Assembly (NCBI GenBank): GCA_013397865.1
Contig: VZTI01004555.1
Location: 1,122,326 to 1,186,325, forward strand
DNA from: Struthidea cinerea
Taxonomy: Eukaryota > Chordata > Aves > Passeriformes > Corcoracidae
Reading direction: 5' to 3'
Length of the DNA stretch: 64,000 nt
The notes under the pieces were generated by a model. That model was not told where the DNA came from, made no database searches, and was given only the letters and a program-made list of their open reading frames with translations. How positions within the stretch are numbered: the stretch's first letter is position 1; each line of letters begins with the position of its first letter. Positions 34,256 through 47,400 of the stretch are shown one piece after another. Made by a program: the position numbers and the translations under genes.

Positions 34256-34756
34256 TAGACAAGCCTGAGGCAGGAAGCTGTTCACCCTGGAGATACTCCA
34301 CATGCCCTCGAGGTACTGCTGAGCTTGGATGGTGACGGAGCTCAGGGCACCACTGAGACCACTGGGGGCCACCGTCACTTGAACGCTGGAGTTGGGAAAA
34401 CTGCCCATGCCTTGAGACCATCCAAGTCCCTTCTTCCTCTCTGCCGCAGAGAAGAGATTGGGTGACTTTCCAGGCTGCCTGCCCACCTGCCCAGCAAGGA
34501 GTGGCAGGTCTCTCTGGGAAGAGACAGTGACCATCCTGGGTACCATGCTGGTCACTGCCCCGGCGCCGGGCGGGAGGTCGGGCATTTCTGGGTAGCTGGC
34601 TTGGCTGAGGGTGTGCATCATCTGAACGGCTTCCTGCTTCAGCTGATTCAAGTGAGTGGCACAAGTTTCGCATCTGCTCTCTCCTTCATTCCTGTTCTTC
34701 TGTAAATAGTCAGGCACTTGAAGCTTGTCAAAAATTAAAGCTGATAATCGTGGGTC
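34256..34756 (-). CDS. KIF26A: KIF26A exon A (cysteine-motif region N-terminal to the motor)
   Basis: The exon is 501 bp, 167 codons, phase 0 at both ends. A strong pyrimidine tract and TTTAG acceptor lie at 34757 upward, and a consensus GTAAGT donor at 34255. Residues 1-15 (DPRLSALIFDKLQVP) and 28-39 (RCETCATHLNQL, Cys 29 and 32) match the N-terminal CxxC block shared by KIF26A and KIF26B. The second half decides for KIF26A: GRQPG (92-96), KGLGW (109-113), VQVTVAPSGLSGALS (125-139), then VTIQAQQYLEGMWSIS and VNSFLPQACL (158-167). KIF26B, as I recall it, has IQAHQYLDGTWSLSRTNG there. Residues 52-90 form a diverged, Pro-rich stretch. This region precedes the non-motile kinesin head. The start exon, with the first WCxxC and ELKRQA block, was not found in the window. 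Confidence 0.95.
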
Positions 34757-37204
34757 CTAAAGAAGTTAAAAAAGGAGAAAAAAAACCATACTCAGTTAAA
34801 GTGGTGCAGAAAGAAAAAAGAAGAGGAAAAAAACAGTTCTCTGATTTGCTCTCCATTCACGGAAGTACTTTAAATCTGTTCTGGTAACTCTCAGCATTTT
34901 TCCTGCTGAATACCCTAACAGACTCACAGTGGATTAATAAACCATAAGTGAATTCATTTGTATTAGACCCAGCATGAAAATTATCACCAGAATTAAACAG
35001 TGGAGCTGCGGTGTATTTGATAACTGCTCATTCTTCTAATTAACTCTCCTTTGGAGACATCTAAGGCGCCCGTGTTTCCCATGCTCAGGAACAATGTCAG
35101 TTGAGATGCTGAACCTACAAATATCGTAACTCGATTCAAAGGCATACCACCATCAGAAACCCAGGAAAATTAGACTTTAAAGTGTTTTTAAAAATTAATG
35201 CTTGACCTGGTAAACATCTTGCTGTCCTTACCCTCAGAAATGATTAATCAAGCGGCATAAAAGCCAGTTTACATGGTGCTGCCCACAGGACTGTTATTTT
35301 TGATCTTTGCAACCCAGATGGTCACAATATTCCCTTCTGCTACAGTTGCTTTGATGAGAAATAAATTTGAGCCTACAGCCATGTGTGAAGGTGTGACAGT
35401 GTGCACACTAAGACGCTGATTTAAAAGCAACACCTATTTTGTTCCCACAGAGCAATTCTCCACCACCCCTTGGCTAGTTCATTTTGAGGCTGCTCAGACA
35501 TTTTGAAACCCAGCACCATGTTTCCACTTCAGAGGTAGAGTTACCTATCTCCTGAAACACACAAACGCCTTCCCATCCCAGGCCTGCTACTGTAAAGATT
35601 AGTCAAGAGATTAAATCCAGCCCTGTCGTAAATCTGCTATCAAGACTAACACTGGGCAGTAAAACTGACCCAACTTCACACATTCTCACAGAGCTCTCTA
35701 AACAATTACGGTTTTAATGAAATCACAGCACAGCCAAAGGTTTATTTGTGTAACTATTTTAAATGAAAATATTTAATTTTCTTGTTAAAAAGTAGGACAC
35801 ACATAGCTGGTAAATCAGCCATCCAACATATGCTGGGGATATCCCCAGACTGGCACTTGTTTTTAAAAATGTACTACTTTATGCCAAGCTGCAATTGCTC
35901 TCTAGGAAATGAATGTCCTATTAGAAAACTAATTCTGGTTTTAATTACAATGTACATCAATAAACCCCTTTAAAGAAGTCTTGCCACTGGTACTTTGGCT
36001 TTGCTCTGAATTCAGAAAGTACTAAAACACTGCTTAACTTCTGCAGCAGCAGCACAGAATTTGTCTCATGTTCAGCTGTTAGACCTCTCCTGCAATAGTT
36101 TTTAATCTCTCACGAAATACAGTACAATGTTGATAAAAACCACTGTGAGTGTATCTAGCATCACATTATTCCACAGCCAAAACCTATTAACCAAAGTTGC
36201 TCTTTCCGCAATAATCGGAATTATTGTTTATTGACTTAAAAAAAAATACTTCTCAGGCTAAGAGAAGCTACTCCTGCCACTGACTGAAAAATAAATTGCA
36301 TTCACATTAGTGAACCAGCATAAAAAGTGAAGTGAAAGACACTGTTTCATTTTTGTCTGTTCTCTTTATTGAAGTTGAGATCCTGCTAAAAATGCCTTTG
36401 AAGTTGCACCATTTGCTTACCCTCATGAGGAAGAAAATTCTTTCCCACCAAACCTCCCAGAAGATGGTAATACTAAATTAAGAGATATTAGTCAGGAAAA
36501 AAAAAGTAATTAATATTTTAGAAACTTTTTTCTATCTCTTCAGCAGAAAGTGCTATTGGTTAGATTTAAAAAAAAAAACCACAGAGATTCAGTGCTGCAA
36601 GCACTATTTAACCTCAGGCAAAACAAAGGCCATGCAGTCTATCTCCCAAGAAAAACAAACAGCACCGTGGTGCTCAGTGCTCCTCAGAAACTTCTCCAAG
36701 GGAGAGCCCTCTGAGCAAATACTTGCTGAGGCTGACACACAGCATCTATTCAAACAGCCCCAAAACACAGCACCTTCCAGCGCAGGGCGCCCCGTCTGCG
36801 GCCAGGCGCATCCCTGGGCTCACTCCTTTGATCCAAGTTGGGCACGCAAGGAAGCACCTGCAGGTCCCAACTGCATGAGCCTCATCTGGCAATGTTTAAA
36901 TTGCTATCAAATGTCAAAGTTTCAAATAAGCAATTAAAGCGAATTACTAGGTGAAACAGGCTTCTCATTTAAAAGAAATTACTTCTTTTGATGTAAAGAA
37001 AATTAATGATCCCAATTCTAGCTCCATAAACACAGTTTACAGCATAAGGCAGATCAGAGTCAGGCCTGTCTCACAGTTACAAAGAAATCAAGTGAATGTC
37101 ATATTAAAGAGGGGAACAAAAATAATTTTTTAAAAATATATATATATAGACAATTACACAGAGCAAAGCTTATAGGCACATAGCATGCCAAATTTAAACC
37201 TCAT

Positions 37205-37245
37205 NNNNNNNNNNNNNNNNNNNNNNNNNNNNNNNNNNNNNNNNN
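37205..37245. other. Assembly gap (41 N)
   Basis: Run of undetermined bases seen directly. A TA/A-rich segment just before it (37125-37148) may explain the gap. The true size is unknown. Confidence 0.99.
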
Positions 37246-40200
37246 AAAAGACATCTCATTACCAATGCTTATATTTTGCCAGGCATTTACAAGGAGCCTC
37301 TTAACTCACACATCCAGCCTCTGTGACCCCCAGCTTGCATTGTGGCCAATCTCCTCCAGCACCTCAGTGAGGGCCCAGCTGGATAGTTAGATTACTTTTA
37401 TTTTTCCACTCAGAGACAAAAACACCTGGCTAATGGTTGGGCGTGAAGGCCAGAGGAAACACAAGTTACTGTTAAAAACATTAACCATAACTTAAAAGTT
37501 TAGCCAGCCCCTTAAAGAGGTTTTACTGCCTGGTGACAATGCCTGGTCCTGGGGAGCCCCTGCCTCGGCAGCTCGCGCCCTAACAAGGCTGGGGTGGAAG
37601 TTACACTCTGGTGTTTAACAGAGGGAAGAAATAAAACTTGAGTGACCAAATGTGTTAGACACACACATGGGAGGGGTGAAGCAGCCAAAGCCATCCTTGC
37701 TACAGCTCCACCAGCAGACAGGCAAGCCAAACAAACGAGGTGTGCAAATCGCTGAGGGGAATGGCACAAAAATTAAATATACAACACACAAGCCTCTATT
37801 CCAAACAGTGCTCCAAAACCCCTTTAGTCTGCTGTGCTACAAAGAACATGACTCTTTTGTTCCTCTACAACATAAATAAACTATTCTGTCTTTGTCACAC
37901 CTACTTTCCAAATGCTCTTCTTACCTCCTGAACAAGCAGGATAAGCAGAATACTGTGATGCTGTAACATTCACAGCTTCCCCTCCCACTGCAGAAACCAA
38001 AGCCCTAATTTCAGACTCAGCTTGTTAACTTTTGCATACAAATTTTAGATATTCAAACATCACAGACTGTTAGAACTGTAAAATAAATGGTCCCACTAGG
38101 AACTGAGAAGCCCAGCAGCCCCCAGCAAGGTCAGGGCATGAGATTATTACATGTTTCTATATGAGGACAAATTTTCTGAATGCTTGAATTTACCACTGCT
38201 TTTCAGCATGCAGTTCTTACAGACACAAGCCAGCTTGCCAACTGCTGCTGAGAGATTAAACACACACATGCAAACTGCCCACATGAGAGGAGCTCACAGA
38301 CGTGGTCTGCAAGTTCAGCTGGGCAGGATGGTAAACTCGGAAAACCAGGATTGTGCTCCCTCTAGAACACACGGCAAAGCACTGGAGCATTTAGCCTGAA
38401 GCTTGCCTTCAGGCTTCACCTCTGAAAGCAGGAGCAGGGAAAAGGAGCACAGATTTGAAAGCACATCCAGCAACATGTAACAGAGAGAAGGAAACAGTCC
38501 CTGTACCTCACGCTTCCCTCTCTGATGTAACACCTCCGCTCCGCCGCCTCCCCATGAAAGCAAGCCAGGAGCCCGCCGGGCTTCAGCTATTGGGGTAACA
38601 CCACGTGCTGCATGTGGGGCACACAAACAAAACCCACATCTCACAACTGTAAAATACTACACCCCCAGACCACTGTCCTTGAAATGACAGACATAACTCA
38701 AAGCAACTGGGATGTGGCCAAAGGCCAGTATCTCCAAAGATCCCTGCTACAGCTTAGACACCAGAGTCATAGCCAGGTTTTCAAAGCATGAAACACCAAA
38801 TTACCTTCCTGGACACGAACTATTCTGAGAACTTGAAGCAGTTTGTCAGTGATAACTGCACTTAAATTAGATTATTTGGAAATTATAGCTTCATCTGTAA
38901 CTTCCCAAGTACTTAGAGTTTGCAGTTAGATTTTCCGTTCAACTAACAAGAAATAGAGCTTTTTCCCATTGCAAAAGAGAAACAAAGATACAAGCTTTGA
39001 ATCTTACCTGCAGCTACTGACTTCTAACTCCCAAACTCAGCAAGAGGAGAGGAGGCAGAAAAGCATCTGGATTCTCACTTAAGAAGTCCCTGAAGTAATA
39101 CCCACCCATCTGTAATCTAATCCTTTCAGCGAGGAACTATGCACAGAGTGCGAACAAATGATGACGAACAAATGATGAAAAGTCAAATTGCCAACAACCA
39201 TCCTCAGTAATTACCCGCAATTTTGCCTGGCACTGGTTTCTGCAGTGCGAGTGTATCTGAAGCAGTATTCTGAATTGAATTAAATTAAAGTCTTGATATA
39301 AATATAAGAGAAAAAAGAATCATTGAATGTCACACTGAAATATATAATTAAACACAGACTGAGGTGAAAAACATTTTAAAAGGATGCTTTTGGAGAAAGG
39401 AATGTACTATCACAGTGCAAAAGAATCAATGTTAATGATTTTTTGTCTTAATTGTCCTTCCAGATCTCTGCCACACTGCTTACAAATTAGTTTTTATCTT
39501 ACATGACATTGTGAAATATCCCCTAATACCTTCTATATTGACAAATACCTTGAAGGCTGATGCCTGCTTTCAACTATATAGCAATCATTGTCAAAACAAA
39601 CAAACAAAAATAAGCAAGCACTATATTCAGCAAACCCAGAGAGTGCTCAATGTAATCAAGAAAAAAATCCCAATGCTAATGATTTTTTTTTTAAAGAAAA
39701 GTTTCCAAATATCTGACTAATCTCAAGGGAGTGAAAATATGAGGTTTAAGTCTTCAAGTAACCCGTGTTGTGAATTCATTCAGTCACTGACCTCCTCTTA
39801 TCAGAATATAAACAATCAAGGAAAAACAAACACATGAAGCCTTCACAAAAACAGAATTCACCTGGAGTCCCATCTCCTACGGGTTCAGGGTATCTGGAAC
39901 TTGCAGTGTAACTTCACTGTCCTTGAAAACATCCCTCTGAATAAGCAGGAGAGCAATGCACATTTCCAAAGTGAGCAAAATGTGCAGGCATTAGAAAAAA
40001 AGTAGATACATTTTTAAGGCCAAATTCCATTCGGCCTCTCTACAGTAATGTCTCACTACCTTTAGGTGGAAGGTAAATTTAAGCCAATGCACTGTGGCCC
40101 TCCTCCCATTCTATTTGCTAGCAGGATTTCTTCAAATCTCCAATCCCATTATTCTGTTTCCAGCCACAACCTAAGGTAGTGCACACAGACATATTCCCTT

Positions 40201-40292
40201 GACTCTACCCAGCAGAGACTCAACCCAATTTCTTTTCATCTCTGGCATCCCAAAGAGGTTGGGGAAAAAAAATCCAAGCACATTTTCTTACT

Positions 40293-40307
40293 TATATATA
40301 TATATAT
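40293..40307. repeat. Short (TA)n run next to an undetermined base
   Basis: TATATA repeat followed by an A run and a single N at 40316, typical of a low-complexity sequencing problem. Confidence 0.85.
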
Positions 40308-43300
40308 TAAAAAAANCCATCTTTCTAACAAAAGCCAAGCAATACGATAAATCTGCTCAAAACCGCATGACCCCACACTAAAAATGACTGCGCCGTGTTT
40401 AGTTATTCGGCAGCTCCACTGAACTCTATTTATTTCCATTTCCTGCCCACTTCAATGTACTTCAGTGGCCTGCAGTAAAGTTAAAGCAATAGGTGTCTGT
40501 CATAAAGATGAATAGTGCTATTGGAATGCATAATACAGTGGAAAGAGGAAATGAGAGCAATCTGGTTTATTTACATCTCAGGCTCCCATCAGCACCTCAG
40601 CCCACCTCCCAATGGCTTCAGCTGCCTTTCCTGTTATCTTGCTGTATAGTCCCCTGCAATGAGTTGGCTTTTAACCTCGCAGAACCAGAGGGGATGAGCT
40701 GATCTCCCAGATTTACTTTCATGAGCTGGAGAGTATCGGAGCAAACAGCCATGCAGTGTGTTCAGTGCAAAGAAAACAAAATAAAGGTAGTGGTTGCCAT
40801 TTAAATTAATTAAAAGACACAAACAAAACAAAAGACCCCAAAGAGATCTGCTATCACCGGTAAATTTAGATCAACACACGGGAACCGGACTACTTCTGAA
40901 ATACAGTAATTACTGTTTCACAAAATATTACTTTTAATCTTCTTTCTTTACGATCTAATTAAACAGATATTTTACTTGCCTTTGGAAAATGTTTTTCTTA
41001 ATTTCATCCAATTTTAACATTTGGTGTATTCTATAAACTACACATCCAAACTAGTATGCAATTTTATGCTTATTTTTAATAGTGTATGACTTAATTTAAA
41101 ATTGATGACTTTTAATTTGCATGTTTATTGTTGGTTTTAAGGAATCTTTTAATTTTCCCTCTTGGGTCTGTGGTTTACTATAACTTCACAATGTAAATTC
41201 CGTACTGATTTTGTTCATATGAAAACACCATCTTCCAACACTCGTGTCTTTTTAAATTTCCCTCTTATTTCTTTTATAAACCTTCAGAAAAGTATTATCA
41301 CTTGGAGCAGCAGCAAGGACATGTAGAAATAGTTGTATAACTATCACCACACAACACTTAGTGTCTGAAAAGCCTTTGTTTGACTACTTTCAGAAATAGA
41401 CACTTAGCTGAAGTTGACTTTCAGAAATTCAGACAAAAATCTCTGATAGAAATTAGACACTTGTTTAAAAGATAAAGAGCTTTCCATCACTAATTATTTT
41501 TTTCTTTGAAACCAGAGGATAAATTTTGGTTAGCCTGTGAGCACAGTAAATCAGATTATAAAAACTCTGCCTATTAGAATCACAACTGCATAAAAAGTCA
41601 CAAATTCTCCTACCTCTTCAAAGCAAAGCAAGTGCTCATGGGTTAGAACAGCTACTTGAGAAAATGCTATCTGATGTTTTCATCACATTGAATGCCACCA
41701 ACTCCACATACAGTTTGAGTTCAGTGAGGCTGCCCAGATAATAAAGTAGCTCTGAATTTCAGCATAAGGATGAAAATCAGAGCACAGCACCACTACACAG
41801 AAACATGCTGCCTTGTCAAAATGCCTCAGAAACACTAAGTCTTAATATCATTTTATGGGAAACAAAAGGCTGTTCCCTCTATTAGAATTCAGTCAACAGC
41901 CTGTGTTTCCACACTGACAAATTGCACTGTGAGCCTGGTGAAATGGACTCCCTCACTGATGAACTCTGACCAGCAACCCAGCCCAGCCAGCCCAATGCAC
42001 TGGGAGACAAATCATGCCCCAGATGAAATCTTCAGCATGTTTAAGTGATCATAACTTCCTTTGTCCCCGTAGAACTGTGCCCATTTGTATCAGACAGACC
42101 TTTGATGAGGGAGTTCAAGAACAGCTGGACACCGGCCACAGTGAAAGCAACTCTAGCTTAGAAAGACTGAATAGGGAAAAAAAGGTGCTTGGAACACTCC
42201 TCTGCATACGAACCCTACAACTGTTCCAGTCCAACCATCTGAATCCAATTACCAGAACGCTCAGTGGCAGAAGTTAGGGAGTGGACACATTTTCCAAATG
42301 AACATCATTAGCATAATGTAGATTTAAAATCAACTATAGAATCCAGCGCTTGGCATTGGATCACACTCTCTTAGTGTCTCATTCACTCGCTCATTTTATC
42401 AATTATTTGGTAAATGAATACTTGAGGACCGTACAGAAACAATTTAGCCTTCACAACCAAAAGGCTGCCCGTTGTGCACTCCCTTGCAAGCTACAAATTA
42501 CTGCATACAGTGCACAGTTAGCACACCATGCAGTTTTTATTATTACAAAAGTGGATTTCACTTATTCTTCATCTTAATTAAGTTCCACCACCTCAGTTGG
42601 ACTGCTTCACCAAAAAAAAAAAAAAAAACCAAAATCCTGTTGGCTGAAAATTTACATCTGAATTTAGTCAGTACTGCAGTGGAGTTGAGTTTTAACTTTT
42701 TCTCCTGGCCTGGACTTAATCAAGGAAAAAAAAGAAAAAAGAAAAAAAAGCTCTAAGCAGGGATGAATAGGAAAGGAATGATGAAGAGCATCTGTAACTC
42801 CTCAACCACAAGCTGGCCACACGTCCACACTCTGCCTGAAGACTCTGCTTCAGTTCCTTTGCTTACTAGGTGGCATGTATGAGACACCACCTCCCTCTCC
42901 AATCTGTTCATCCCACAGCAGCTCTTTAAAGTGGATTCTTGGATGGCTTTTTTTAATACCACTCTTCAGCAGCACAACTTCAGCAAGCAAATTCACAAAT
43001 CTGCCATCAGCTACCTGTTGGCCTGTGCCTTCAGTATCTCTGGACTAGGATGGAAATAAGGTCCATTGCTGTCCCGCAGTTTCAGATAGGATGCCAGTGC
43101 ATAGAAGCAATTGATCCCATTCTGCTCACCCCAGCTTACATTAGAAAGAAAAGATAAATATGCAGATCCTAAGGGATATCTGCAGGTGGAGGATATTGCC
43201 CAAAGAATCAAGTGATCCTCCTATGGAATCTCATTAGGGTGAAGTAGGATCCCAGCTATATAAAATGCAGGTGGAGACAGACCATTTGAGGAGTGTCTAC

Positions 43301-43349
43301 AGGAAAAACAGCAGTTTAAAAAAACAAGAATATGGTAGGAAGTTAAAGG

Positions 43350-43685
43350 ATTTTGGTATATTTAGTTTAGACAAGTGAAAACTAATCAGAGTCCTCCAGT
43401 ACAAAAAGTGGTTACAAAGAGACTGGTGACAAATTACATTCCACATCCACTTGGGTAAGGAAAATAGGCAAAGGTGACTCAAGAAAAACTATCAAAGGTG
43501 AGTGAGTATTGGCAATTGCTACAGAATGGTGTTGAGAAATCTTGTTCTTTTGAGAATTTCTGAAGAGCAGGTGAAAAACATCCATGGGAGGTGATCAAGA
43601 GATAGATGACCCCATTTCAGTGGAAGAAGCTGGACTACTTTTCAAAGGTCTGAAGATCATTCCCCAGCCCTATGATACTAGTTTT
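43350..43685 (+). mobile_element. Old CR1 LINE 3' UTR fragment
   Basis: CR1 3'-UTR motifs occur in order: TTTAGTTTAGACAAGTG, AGAGTCCTCCAGTAC, GTGGTTACAAAGAGACTGG, GGCAAAGGTGACTCA, AACATCCATGGGAGGTGATC and finally CCCAGCCCTATGATACTA, which resembles the family's 3' end. Strongly diverged and non-coding. Confidence 0.75.
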
Positions 43686-44122
43686 GGAAAGATGAGTAAC
43701 ATATCTGTACACAGACTTGTTGTTTGGGTCCAAGTGCCACAGACTTCAAACTACTGCTCCACTTAGATGACTATTACTTACTATTGGGTTATTTTTAGTA
43801 ACACTATCTTTCTTGCTCACAGCAAGTTTTCCAACTTGCATCATTCCTATATTAATTTCATACCTCTTGTCCTAGTTGTGACCCTCTATACACTTTGAAA
43901 AATTCTTTTGTCAAATACAGCCCATCATCACCACACCCAAAACTTTATCATTAATTATGCTACACATTATATCACACTTTCAACCTTCCCTTACAGATAC
44001 AAAGTATAGAATTGCTACATTTCATTCCCTACAAGTTCAGGGACCAGCTTTAGGAATCTAAATGAGATGCCTAAATTAGATGGTGCAAGTCAAGCTACTT
44101 CTATCTGCCCATCTCAAAGAAC

Positions 44123-44440
44123 ATCAGTGACAAGTGGTGTTCCTCAGGGTCCATACTGGGATCAGTGTTATTTAACATCGTCATTAATGCCATAGATGAA
44201 GGGATCAAGTGCAGCCTCAGCAGATTTGCAGATGACACCAAGCTGAGTGGTGCTGTTGACACACCTGAAGGGCGGGATGCCATCCAGAGGGACCTGGACA
44301 AGCTGGATTCGATGGGAACCACATAAGGCTTAACAAGATCAAGTGCTGGTGCTGCACCTGGGTCAGGACAACCCTCAATATCAATCCAGGCTGGGGATGA
44401 ATGGATTGAGAGCAGCCCCGGAAGAAGGGCTCGGGTAAGA
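44123..44440 (+). mobile_element. CR1 LINE reverse-transcriptase fragment
   Basis: AGTGGTGTTCCTCAGGGT encodes SGVPQG, the entry to the CR1 reverse-transcriptase core. One base is then missing. In the shifted frame ILGSVLFNIVINAID and FADDTKL follow, FADD being the catalytic signature, with EGRDAIQRDLDKLD after it. Later motifs (GTGCTGCACCTGGGTCAGGACAACCCTC) match the next CR1 block. The copy has no visible 3' UTR and is not the front part of the CR1 at 43350, since the order would be reversed. Confidence 0.88.
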
Positions 44441-47400
44441 ATTGCCCTTATCAGCCCAACAAACCACGCTCTTGTGAGTGGGATGACAACAACAGTCTGG
44501 TGATCAGTACCCAACTGTAACCCTTTTGTTAAGAAGTCCTGCAGTGGTCCTGTGAAAACTGCAAGCTCTGCAACCTCTCACCATCCAAAGAACTGGTGTA
44601 ATCAAAGAGGAGCAGCTCCATTTGCCTAAGGTCTGTCTTCTACAAACATAAATCCATGGGGCTACGCCAACAGGCAGACAAAAACCCACTCTGCCCACGC
44701 TCAAATCATCTCAAAAGCCATGCTAATAGGGTTTATAAACTCTGCTAAGGCACAGGATACAAACATATTAAACCCATGGGCAAAGTGAGCTTGTATCTGC
44801 CTCTAACACACGCACATGTAGACGTGCCCACAGACGATTGGCAAAAATACCTCTGTAAACTCTTTCAGGCTCCTCGCACACACAAAACAAGCCTTGTCTC
44901 CTGAGACACAGAAGCAATCAAATACCTGGAAACAACTTTCAAAACCCTTCAAGCCAGATCCTATTAAAACCAGCAACTAAGAGATGAAAGGCACTAGCTC
45001 GTCCTACCAGTCACACTTAACAGGCTCTTAAACATTTACTGTAGTTAATGTTACCTCTACAGAAATTCCACAACTGTAGACAATGCCTAACATCATAGGT
45101 ACATTTATGTTTCCGTTCAATTGAAGGTACTACATAAAAGGATGTTTTTATTTTAATTTGTGTTCTGGGACCTTGCAAAAGAAGCTGCCTCATCACCTGC
45201 TGGAAAAGGCCAAGTACAGAGGAAGAAAGGGTTCTTTTAAGAACAGAAATTACAGCCCCAGAGTGAGACCTGGGCCCGAAAGAAATCCATGGCAACATTC
45301 ATACTGAATGCAAAGTCATTGCATCCCTCTCTAAATTGAAGCATCCCTGTTCCTAATTTCAAATTAGCAATGAACTCTTTCACCAACCTGCCTCTCCATT
45401 TCATAAAATGCCCATGAAAAGCATGTTTGTAGCTGTTGGGTGATGACTTAAGTTACATCTTGGTGTAAAAATTTCCCCATTCTTTTCAAAACAAGGTTTC
45501 GTGGCAATAACTTATGCGTCAAATTTGCAGTGAATCATTAAAAAAAAATACCTGCCACCCAAGTTGCCTTAGTATTATCATTACAGATGTAAATGCACAT
45601 TTAAAACCAGTTGTGTAATCGTGTCTTGCTAACATCCTTATAAAATCTGACAGCTTGTCAAATAGCCCCCATTGTGGACAGCACTGAAGCAGTTCTACAG
45701 ATCATTAGAGTTAAAGGGCAGTGAAGATAAGACCCTCGTCCCACCGCCCACACATCACAGCTCTGCTAATGTCAACCATGAGATGAAGTGACCCTGACAG
45801 GCTTCTTTAATGAAAGTAGATGCTTTAATATTTTAAGAAACACTCACTTTTATTTAAGCCCATGTGTCTTCCAAACCCACAGTACTTCTGAATAAAATTA
45901 TGTTTTTGAAGTACACAGTATATGAATAAAAAACAAAATCAAGCAGGTAGGAACAGCAATTGACGATATAAATCCAGAGCTGACACACACTACTATTTGC
46001 TCCTGTGGCACTTTGTCAGCAGGGCCAGAAACTCTGCTCCCAATGGTCAACTTGAAAAATCCAAGTGGTTGATTCCAGGACTCTCAGCACCACACCAAGC
46101 ACTGGCTGTGTACTGTTAATATTTGATGTACACTTGCAGCTCCAGTCTCAGAGAAAGACATTATGCAGGATATGCTCAAAACTGTGTGTTTTACTTCACA
46201 CGACTGATGCTGTGATTCACAGGGAAAACCTGCACAGAAGGCACAGACTGGGATGTTACTGCTCCAAGCTCCATCAGCAAATAGTCACTGAAATAAATTA
46301 ACATCAGCATCTCATGGAAGTCCCTGTATGAGAAAGTTAGGCAAGATTTATTCAAGATTGCAGTCTCTGGAGCAATTAATCAGAATCAAAGGTAAGCCAA
46401 AAAAAAAATAAATGAAAATGGGACCAGCTAGAATAACAAAGCAGCATGGCCAAGGCAGCAGCCACATGACAGCCAGAGCCATCTCCAGAGCGGTCAAAAC
46501 AACTGTCCACAGATCTTGCCAATGAGCCAGATGCTGCTGCTGGAAGAAGGGTAGTGTTGATACAAACTCAGAGATACAAGATGCTGAACACCAACAGCAA
46601 TCAATCTTCACAGTTCCCACATGGCTGCCAAGCTTCACTATTATGCCACAAAGAGATGAAAACAAAGTTCATAAAACACATGTAGATGCTACATGACAAA
46701 CTCCCTCCACCCTCCCCTTACTACTCAGAAACAAACCCACACCTTGGGTGTAGCTGTAAATGACCTGATGCTTTTCCTGACTTAACAACAGAATCAGGAA
46801 AGAGTATCGTTGGCTAAACAGTGCACTGTACACACCCTGCCAGAAAACCAATGAACTTATCATACTGTATAGGAAATTCCTATCTTCCACATCAATTAGT
46901 GAACCAAGAGTGATTGATTTTATAATCCCAAACTTGCCTCGCAAAGTGACTTCCTCTGGGGCCAATTTTCCATTACCCAGCATGTGGAAAATTGCATACG
47001 GTCAGTGCACTATGAAAACCAAGGAAAAATAAGTGCTATTTAAACCCCAATTCTACCATGCCTCCACATTCTTGGTTTCCTAAGGGAGATGCACTTTTGA
47101 CAGTTACTTCCTTTCCCTGCCCCAACATCCTATCTGCACCACACACCAGCTGGGCACTCAATCAAAACAGAAACAACAACAGGAACTAGCAGCTATTCAT
47201 TACAATAGGATCAAAACATTTCTAGGCACTACTGCTTCGCCAAGTTACCGTCCTTGAAGACCTGCCACAATCCTCTTCTTCCCTCCCATCACAGACACCA
47301 TCACTGAAAGTGGCCCCACTTCAACCTGAAGCACCACGTATTGAACATCACGGTTTTCTAATCAGAAGCCACATCTCACTCAGAACTGCAGGAGGCAATG

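Larger units (their letters stand above)
34757..43349. other. KIF26A: KIF26A upstream intron, unique sequence
   Basis: No exon, RNA gene or clear transposon was recognised. It contains the assembly gap at 37205-37245, short TA runs (37137-37148 and 40293-40307), an undetermined base at 40316 and A-rich runs near 42613-42750. A GC-rich patch near 38530-38590 was checked for the missing N-terminal exon and lacks the expected motifs. Confidence 0.5.

Noticed and set aside
34248..34673. 141-codon open frame on the minus strand in another frame of exon A
   Set aside because: Out-of-frame shadow of KIF26A exon A; the true frame matches the family and ends at a GTAAGT donor.
38520..38600. GC-rich patch considered as the KIF26A first exon or a CpG island
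   Set aside because: Too short, and neither strand encodes the expected cysteine and ELKRQA motifs.
42080..42250. CR1-like words (GAGGGAGTTCAAGAACAGCTGGACA, TTCCAGTCCAACC)
   Set aside because: Only isolated words match, and intervening order does not follow CR1, so left uncalled.
44101..44514. 137-codon open frame on the minus strand
   Set aside because: It is the antisense shadow of the plus-strand CR1 reverse-transcriptase fragment.
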